Part shown: positions 59,675 through 64,000 of the stretch, in pieces
Layout: the number at the start of each line of letters is the position of its first letter
How positions within the stretch are numbered: position 1 is the stretch's first letter
NCBI GenBank assembly: GCA_046704745.1
Contig: JBJKRL010000024.1
Location: 62,001-126,000, forward strand
Direction: 5' to 3'
DNA length: 64,000 nt
From: CAWGGS01 sp046704745
Lineage (GTDB): Bacteria > Desulfobacterota > Desulfobulbia > Desulfobulbales > Desulfocapsaceae
The notes under the pieces: model-generated
Told to the model about the DNA's origin: nothing
The model's input: the letters and a program-made list of their open reading frames with translations, nothing else
The model's database searches: none
Made by a program: the position numbers and the translations under genes

Positions 59675-61879
59675 TTATCTGCAAGGTTTAAGGATAACTC
59701 CTGCCAGTGGGGGTACCGTCAATGTTGTATGAAATTTTGCTTGGGCGTGCGGTCTGGCAATAGGTGTTTGGATCTTTTTGTCACTTTTATCGGTGCCGCC
59801 ATAGACGGAATCATCCGAACAGAAAACCTCCCGATAGCGTAAACCTGTGGGAAGGCCGAGTTTGTAGGAAGTCAGGGTCTGAGGAGTAAAATTAAAAAGG
59901 CAGACAAGATGATCCTCCAAATTTTTAGAAAACCTTGCAAACGAGATAATAGAGTTGTCCCGGTCTTCCAGATCTATCCATTGAAAACCTTCGTTGGAGA
60001 AATCCTGCTCCCAGAGGGACTGATTGGCTTTGTAAAACCGATTAAGATCTGAGACAAATTGCAGAAGTTTTTGGTGATACTCGGACTCTTTCGTCAGGTG
60101 CCAGTCGAGGCTTGTCTTACAGTACCATTCGGACCATTGGCCGAATTCTCCTCCCATAAATAAGAGCTTTTTCCCTGGATGCATCCACATGAGTAAAAAA
60201 AGCAGACGAAGGTTGGCAAATTTTTGCCAGAGATCTCCCGGCATTTTGTCAATGAGTGAGCGCTTGCCGTGGACTACTTCATCATGAGATAGAGGAAGGA
60301 TGAAGTTTTCAGAAAAGGCATACACGATGGAAAAAGTCAGGACATTATGGTGGTACTTTCTGAAAAAAGGATCCTTGGCAAAATAACTGAGAATATCGTT
60401 CATCCATCCCATATTCCACTTAAAACCGAACCCTAGACCTCCAATATCCGCCGGCTTTGACACACCATAAAAGCTTGTGGATTCCTCGGCCACCATCAGG
60501 GTGTTGGGAAAATACTGGTAGACAATAGCATTCATGTGACGAATAAATTCGATAGCCTCCAAGTTTTCGTGCCCACCATAGCAATTCGGTAGCCATTCAC
60601 CTTCGTCTCGTGAATAATCGAGATACAACATCGAGGCCACTGCATCGACACGCAAACCGTCTATATGATACTTATCCAGATAAAAAAGGGCGTTGGCGAT
60701 AAGGAAATTGCTGACTTCCTTACGACCGTAATTATAGATCAAGGTACCCCATTCAGGATGAACGCCTTTCCTTGGGTCCTCATGCTCATAAAGGGCGGTG
60801 CCGTCAAATCTTCCCAGGCTGTATTCGTCTTTGGGAAAATGGGCAGGGACCCAATCTAGGATTATACCAATGTCGTTTTGGTGGCATCTGTCGATAAAAT
60901 ACATGAAATCTTCCGGGACTCCATAGCGGCTTGTTAAACTGAAGGGAGCGGTGACCTGATAGCCCCAGGATTCATCCAATGGATGTTCCATTACCGGCAT
61001 AAGCTCAATATGTGTAAAGCCCAGTTTTTTCACGTAAGGAATGAGATCTCCGGCAAGTTCCTTGAAAGTGAGAAAACGTTCAGGACTATCAGGATCGCGT
61101 TTCCATGAACCGGGATGTACCTCATATATTGCCATGGGTCGATTATAAGGAGCTGTTTCACTTTTTTTTCGCTGCCATGCTGCATCATTCCATGTATAGT
61201 TGTTAAGGTTTCGAACAATAGATGCGGTTTTTGGACGAAGTTCACCGAAGAACTGAAAAGGATCGGATTTTACTTTAAGTTCATTTTTCAGGGTTTTTAT
61301 CTCGAATTTATACAGTTCGTCCTGCCCGACACCTGGTATGAATATTTCCCAAATACCTGTTGATGACAAGGAGCGCATTTGATGGATCCGTCCATCCCAG
61401 CCGTTGAAGTTGCCGATGACAGATACTCTTTTGGCCGACGGTGCCCACACTCTAAAAATTGTGCCCTCAACGTTGTCACAAACAGCCATGTGGGCACCCA
61501 TGTGATTGTAAAGTCTATAATTAGTTCCAGAATTAAAGAGATATCTGTCATCCTCACCAAGCTGCGGTAAGAAACGGTAGCAATCGTTGGTTATATAGGT
61601 GTTGCCGTCCAAATACGTTATACGAAATCTGTAGTTGTAAGGATGGAAATCCGGATCTGCGCAGGTGGAACGGTTAATTGCAATCTCGAAAATCCCCTCA
61701 TTTCTAACCTTTTCCATCGTATGGGTTTCGCTGTTTATTAAAACATCAACAGAGATTGCAAGCGGTTGGAAAGTCCGAATAACCGCCTTGTCAGGTTCGT
61801 GAAAATGAACTCCTAAAGCCTGAAAAGGATCATAATATTCGGAGTTGATGATTTTATTTATAATATCGTCTAGATGCAT
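59675..61879 (-). CDS. glgB: 1,4-alpha-glucan branching enzyme
   Basis: About 734 residues. GH13 enzyme adding alpha-1,6 branches to glycogen. N-terminal CBM48-type domains (about 1-220, FQALGVHFHEPDKAVIRTF, VCDNVEGTIFRVWAPSAKRVSVIGNFN) precede the (beta/alpha)8 barrel with HIELMPVMEHPLDESWGYQ, DGLRVDAVASMLYLDYS (nucleophile Asp), VAEESTSF (acid Glu) and LSHDEVVHGK. Start ATG 61879 gives MHLDDIINKI; the frame is open to 61963 but that part looks non-family. No other glycogen genes are near. Confidence 0.93.
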   Translation of the reverse strand: MHLDDIINKIINSEYYDPFQALGVHFHEPDKAVIRTFQPLAISVDVLINSETHTMEKVRNEGIFEIAINRSTCADPDFHPYNYRFRITYLDGNTYITNDCYRFLPQLGEDDRYLFNSGTNYRLYNHMGAHMAVCDNVEGTIFRVWAPSAKRVSVIGNFNGWDGRIHQMRSLSSTGIWEIFIPGVGQDELYKFEIKTLKNELKVKSDPFQFFGELRPKTASIVRNLNNYTWNDAAWQRKKSETAPYNRPMAIYEVHPGSWKRDPDSPERFLTFKELAGDLIPYVKKLGFTHIELMPVMEHPLDESWGYQVTAPFSLTSRYGVPEDFMYFIDRCHQNDIGIILDWVPAHFPKDEYSLGRFDGTALYEHEDPRKGVHPEWGTLIYNYGRKEVSNFLIANALFYLDKYHIDGLRVDAVASMLYLDYSRDEGEWLPNCYGGHENLEAIEFIRHMNAIVYQYFPNTLMVAEESTSFYGVSKPADIGGLGFGFKWNMGWMNDILSYFAKDPFFRKYHHNVLTFSIVYAFSENFILPLSHDEVVHGKRSLIDKMPGDLWQKFANLRLLFLLMWMHPGKKLLFMGGEFGQWSEWYCKTSLDWHLTKESEYHQKLLQFVSDLNRFYKANQSLWEQDFSNEGFQWIDLEDRDNSIISFARFSKNLEDHLVCLFNFTPQTLTSYKLGLPTGLRYREVFCSDDSVYGGTDKSDKKIQTPIARPHAQAKFHTTLTVPPLAGVILKPCR

Positions 61880-62182
61880 AATGTTTGAATGGCAGGTATG
61901 TATATGAGCAAAAAATAAACGCTTGTGCAAAAATCTCTTGTAAATATTGTAGTTCATAATCATTTTTTTGTCATGAGCAACAAGAGATTATTCGGAAAGG
62001 AAAAAAGTTCAAGTATTGATGGTTGTTTATTGCAACATATTGAAAAAAAATAACAAATAATATAGATGCTCAGGCCTTCTTGACTTGCAATAATATGATT
62101 TGATACACTTTAATTATGGAAAGGATCGGAGGTTCGATTACGAAAACTCTGTCTTTTCTTCTTTTAGATAGGTTCTATTGCT
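61880..62182. other. Intergenic region glgB / algH
   Basis: 303 bp, AT-rich, divergent. Contains the algH promoter candidate; no gene or RNA motif recognised. The glgB frame stays open to 61963 here. Confidence 0.4.
62080..62109 (+). promoter_or_regulatory. Candidate promoter of the algH/yqgE gene
   Basis: TTGACT (62080-62085), 18 bp, TACACT (62104-62109), about 70 bp upstream of the algH start. Confidence 0.4.
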
Positions 62183-62758
62183 ATGAATACCGGAAAAACG
62201 TCAATTATCGATAACCTGACCGGATCTTTTTTGATATCAACCCCAAAGATGCCGGATCCCCGATTTGAGGAACAGGTAATATATATCTGCGCCCATAGCC
62301 AGGAAGGAGCAATGGGGGTGGCGATCAATAAACCCAATGCTTTGTTTTCAATGGCTGAGATTTTACGTGGAGCAGGGTTGCCGGTTCCTGAGACACAGCT
62401 TCCTCCTGTCTATATTGGAGGTCCTGTTGAACTTGAATCAGCTTTTATTCTCTATAAATCAGATTATCGAACCGATTTTCAGCTGGAGGTAAGTCCTACC
62501 ATTTCTCTATCCAGGGAAACGAAGGTATTGGAGGACATTGCTCGTCTTCAGGGGCCTGAAAAATATCTCTTCATCCTTGGATATGCCGGTTGGGGACCGG
62601 GACAGCTTGAACAAGAATTGGTCGATGACGGATGGTTGATGGTGCCCGCTGAAGATCACATTATTTTTGATATACCCGATGAAGATAAATGGCGAACGGC
62701 AGCTTTGATGTACGGGATTGATATTTCCGTATTTGGCGATATAGTAGGAAACGCCTGA
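62183..62758 (+). CDS. YqgE/AlgH-family protein
   Basis: 191 residues, LTGSFLISTPKMPDPRFEEQVIYICAHSQEGAMGVAINKP at the N-terminus and FILGYAGWGPGQLEQELVDDGWL near the C-terminus are family signatures. It is a cytoplasmic protein of unclear function; the AlgH name comes from a Pseudomonas alginate phenotype. Its own terminator follows. Confidence 0.9.
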   Translation: MNTGKTSIIDNLTGSFLISTPKMPDPRFEEQVIYICAHSQEGAMGVAINKPNALFSMAEILRGAGLPVPETQLPPVYIGGPVELESAFILYKSDYRTDFQLEVSPTISLSRETKVLEDIARLQGPEKYLFILGYAGWGPGQLEQELVDDGWLMVPAEDHIIFDIPDEDKWRTAALMYGIDISVFGDIVGNA

Positions 62759-62778
62759 ATTATTGAGATATTAAAAAT

Positions 62779-62820
62779 ACAAAAACGCATAACTCTGTCA
62801 TTGAGTTATGCGTTTTTGTT
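62779..62820 (+). terminator. Rho-independent terminator after the algH/yqgE gene
   Basis: CAAAAACGCATAACTC pairs with GAGTTATGCGTTTTTG around a 7-nt loop, with a T-run after it. Confidence 0.92.
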
Positions 62821-62867
62821 GGTATCTTTTTTAATTATTTTTAAGGGAATCTCAATTGGAAATACAT

Positions 62868-63100
62868 GAGCCTTTTGCAAAATGAGGATTCTCGGAGTCT
62901 ATGCTTACCGGTTAAAAATCAAGGCATGCGAAAAATTTTACCGCAGGCATATAAGTGATATCGGAGTCGAAGTTTATGCCTGAAGGGTGTTTATACCCGC
63001 AGGGTGCTTACCTCCGAGGATAAAATTTTGAGCACAACGCGGAGTTTTGGCCGGTAAGCGAGCCGGCGAGAATCCGAGAAGACCTTTTTGCAAGTGGCTC
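62868..63100. repeat. MITE-like inverted-terminal-repeat element, copy 2 (233 bp)
   Basis: Starts GAGCCTTTTGCAAAATGAGG and ends TTTTTGCAAGTGGCTC, the reverse-orientation partner of copy 1 with about 17 bp more inside. Same end motifs (CTCGGAGTCT, GCTTACCGG). It directly abuts the following gene, whose start codon lies 3 bp beyond its end. No clear target duplication. Confidence 0.85.
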
Positions 63101-63102
63101 AA

Positions 63103-63507
63103 ATGATTTATAAATTCTGCAGCAAGATAGTGAATAAAAATATTGTATTTCAATGCAAAAGATGTGGATTCTGTTGCCACGGGGAGACGACCGTCTCTTT
63201 GAACGAAGACGACAGAAATCGGATGGTTGCTTTTTTGGGATTAAGTGAAGAGGAAACCGCAAAGAGATATTGGAAGGTACATGACACGTGCGTTCAGATG
63301 AAAACTGTTGATGGTCATTGCATCTTTTATCAGGACGGTTGCAGCATACATCCGGCTCGGCCATGGCGGTGTGGACAATGGCCTTTACACCCATCCATAC
63401 TGTTGGATTCCGCTAACTTAACAACCATTAGAAGATCTTGTCCTGGCCTTGATAAGGACATCTCCTATGAGGCATTCTGCCTGTTTCTTAATGGGGATCG
63501 TTTGTAA
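63103..63507 (+). CDS. YkgJ-family cysteine-cluster protein
   Basis: About 134 residues from ATG 63103. The CxxCxxCC motif (FQCKRCGFCCHG; Cys18, 21, 24, 25), with WRCGQWPLHP and later Cys residues, fits the zinc/iron-chelating family (UPF0153/YkgJ). Function unknown. The open frame reaches back to a TTG at 63088 inside the repeat element; the ATG is preferred. The element ends 3 bp before it, so the gene's promoter and ribosome site, if any, must lie within the element or upstream. Confidence 0.85.
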   Translation: MIYKFCSKIVNKNIVFQCKRCGFCCHGETTVSLNEDDRNRMVAFLGLSEEETAKRYWKVHDTCVQMKTVDGHCIFYQDGCSIHPARPWRCGQWPLHPSILLDSANLTTIRRSCPGLDKDISYEAFCLFLNGDRL

Positions 63508-63694
63508 AGACGGTTATCAATTTGAGATCCAAATTCAGCATAGATAGCTGCAAAGAAGAGATGTGGAATCGTTGGAATAGCAAGGCTCTTTTCAAGGCAT
63601 TGGTGCCCACGGTTCGTTGTGGGGCGGTTATGGCAACATCTCAAATACGGTTCATCCGTGTTGAGCGAGCTTTTGCAAGACTAAAAGCAATATA

Positions 63695-64000
63695 ATGTCT
63701 ATGCAGCTTGAGTTCTTATTTTTAGGTAAAACCAAAGACACCTATTTATCTGATGGGATCAATCAATATCTGTCACGTTTGAGACATTATGCACAGGTTG
63801 ATGTGAAGATCTTGAGGACGAAAGGTTGCTCTAACTCAAATGATTCGCATTTAAAGGCGCAGGAAGGAAAATTGTTAATGGATAATGTCTCTTCCGGGGC
63901 TTTCACAGTGGTTTTAGATCCTTTTGGACGTCAATTTTCTTCGGAAGAGGTTGCCGGGCTACTGGACAATTGGGAACAACGAGGGATCAAAAAAGTATGT
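63695..64000 (+). CDS. rlmH: 23S rRNA (pseudouridine1915-N3)-methyltransferase, partial
   Basis: The first 102 codons of an SPOUT methyltransferase, truncated by the window end: LEFLFLGKTKDTYLSDGINQYLSRLRHYAQVDVKILRTK and VVLDPFGRQFSSEEVAGLLDNW (the family has LDxxGkxxsSexFA). It modifies helix 69 of 23S rRNA. ATG 63695 is used; ATG 63701 is an alternative. No Shine-Dalgarno is evident. The gap before it (63508-63694) contains no recognised feature. Confidence 0.92.
   Translation, partial: MSMQLEFLFLGKTKDTYLSDGINQYLSRLRHYAQVDVKILRTKGCSNSNDSHLKAQEGKLLMDNVSSGAFTVVLDPFGRQFSSEEVAGLLDNWEQRGIKKVC

Noticed and set aside
63655..63690. GAGCTTTTGCAAGAC near rlmH as a fourth repeat end
   Set aside because: It resembles the repeat end GAGCCTTTTGCAAAA but has several mismatches and no partner end nearby.

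Overview
The window is a chromosomal stretch of a Gram-negative, moderately AT-rich bacterium. I infer a member of the Desulfobacterota, probably close to Desulfobulbales. The reasons are a Mn-dependent family II pyrophosphatase, an exported tetraheme cytochrome that appears to use selenocysteine, a PurD-PurE fusion, a DUF4126/sensor-kinase/GlgB neighbourhood, and many short genes of the kind annotated in sulfur-cycling deltaproteobacteria. No 16S rRNA, tRNA, IS transposase, prophage or CRISPR array was seen, so the taxonomy is inference.

Layout. 1-2542: cheA (running off the left edge) and a SlyD-like FKBP. 2796-6629: hisI, hisG, engB and lepA. 7004-12813: an RpoH-type sigma factor, a 1336-residue TPR/beta-barrel protein and greA, which lies behind what looks like a leader terminator. 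12872-16618: a TetR/FadR-like regulator with a perfect 18-bp palindrome, a PurD-PurE fusion, a threonylcarbamoyl-AMP synthase and a free Hpt protein. 16676-25228: EttA, an EF-hand-like protein, a lytic transglycosylase overlapping an M18 aminopeptidase, a putative metalloprotease, an AIM24-family protein and a membrane-anchored unknown. 25606-28113: Mn pyrophosphatase and the selenocysteine cytochrome. 28536-37260: a cyclase with a degenerate receiver, S4 protein, GabD, a lipoprotein, a HEAT/cNMP-like/PilZ protein, a phasin-like protein and MurJ. 37543-41959: an EF-G-like GTPase, MogA/MoaB, PurM and a DUF2065 protein. 42252-47558: a surface-polysaccharide cluster of four family 2 glycosyltransferases and a polyprenyl-phosphate sugar-phosphate transferase. 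47848-54641: Bax-inhibitor-like protein, CoaBC, PpsR, a QTMAN-like glycosyltransferase, NadA and Mdh. 55211-64000: a nucleoside-phosphorylase-like unknown, an orphan histidine kinase, DUF4126, GlgB, AlgH/YqgE, a YkgJ-type cysteine-cluster protein and the start of rlmH.

How they fit together. Most genes are housekeeping: translation (LepA, EngB, EttA, EF-G-like, RlmH), purine, histidine, NAD and CoA synthesis, and cell wall. They are interleaved with signalling genes (CheA, Hpt, cyclase, PilZ, histidine kinase).

The strongest non-routine observations are these. (1) An in-frame UGA joins a signal-peptide segment to the cytochrome gene; just downstream is a hairpin with a GGUCU loop, 18 nt from the UGA, the geometry I recall for the E. 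coli fdhF SECIS. (2) A 216-233 bp MITE-like repeat is present in two inverted copies plus one truncated copy. (3) A GC-rich run of consecutive hairpins at 50956-51100 may be a structured RNA. (4) The greA leader terminator. (5) The FadR-like operator. (6) The PurD-PurE fusion.
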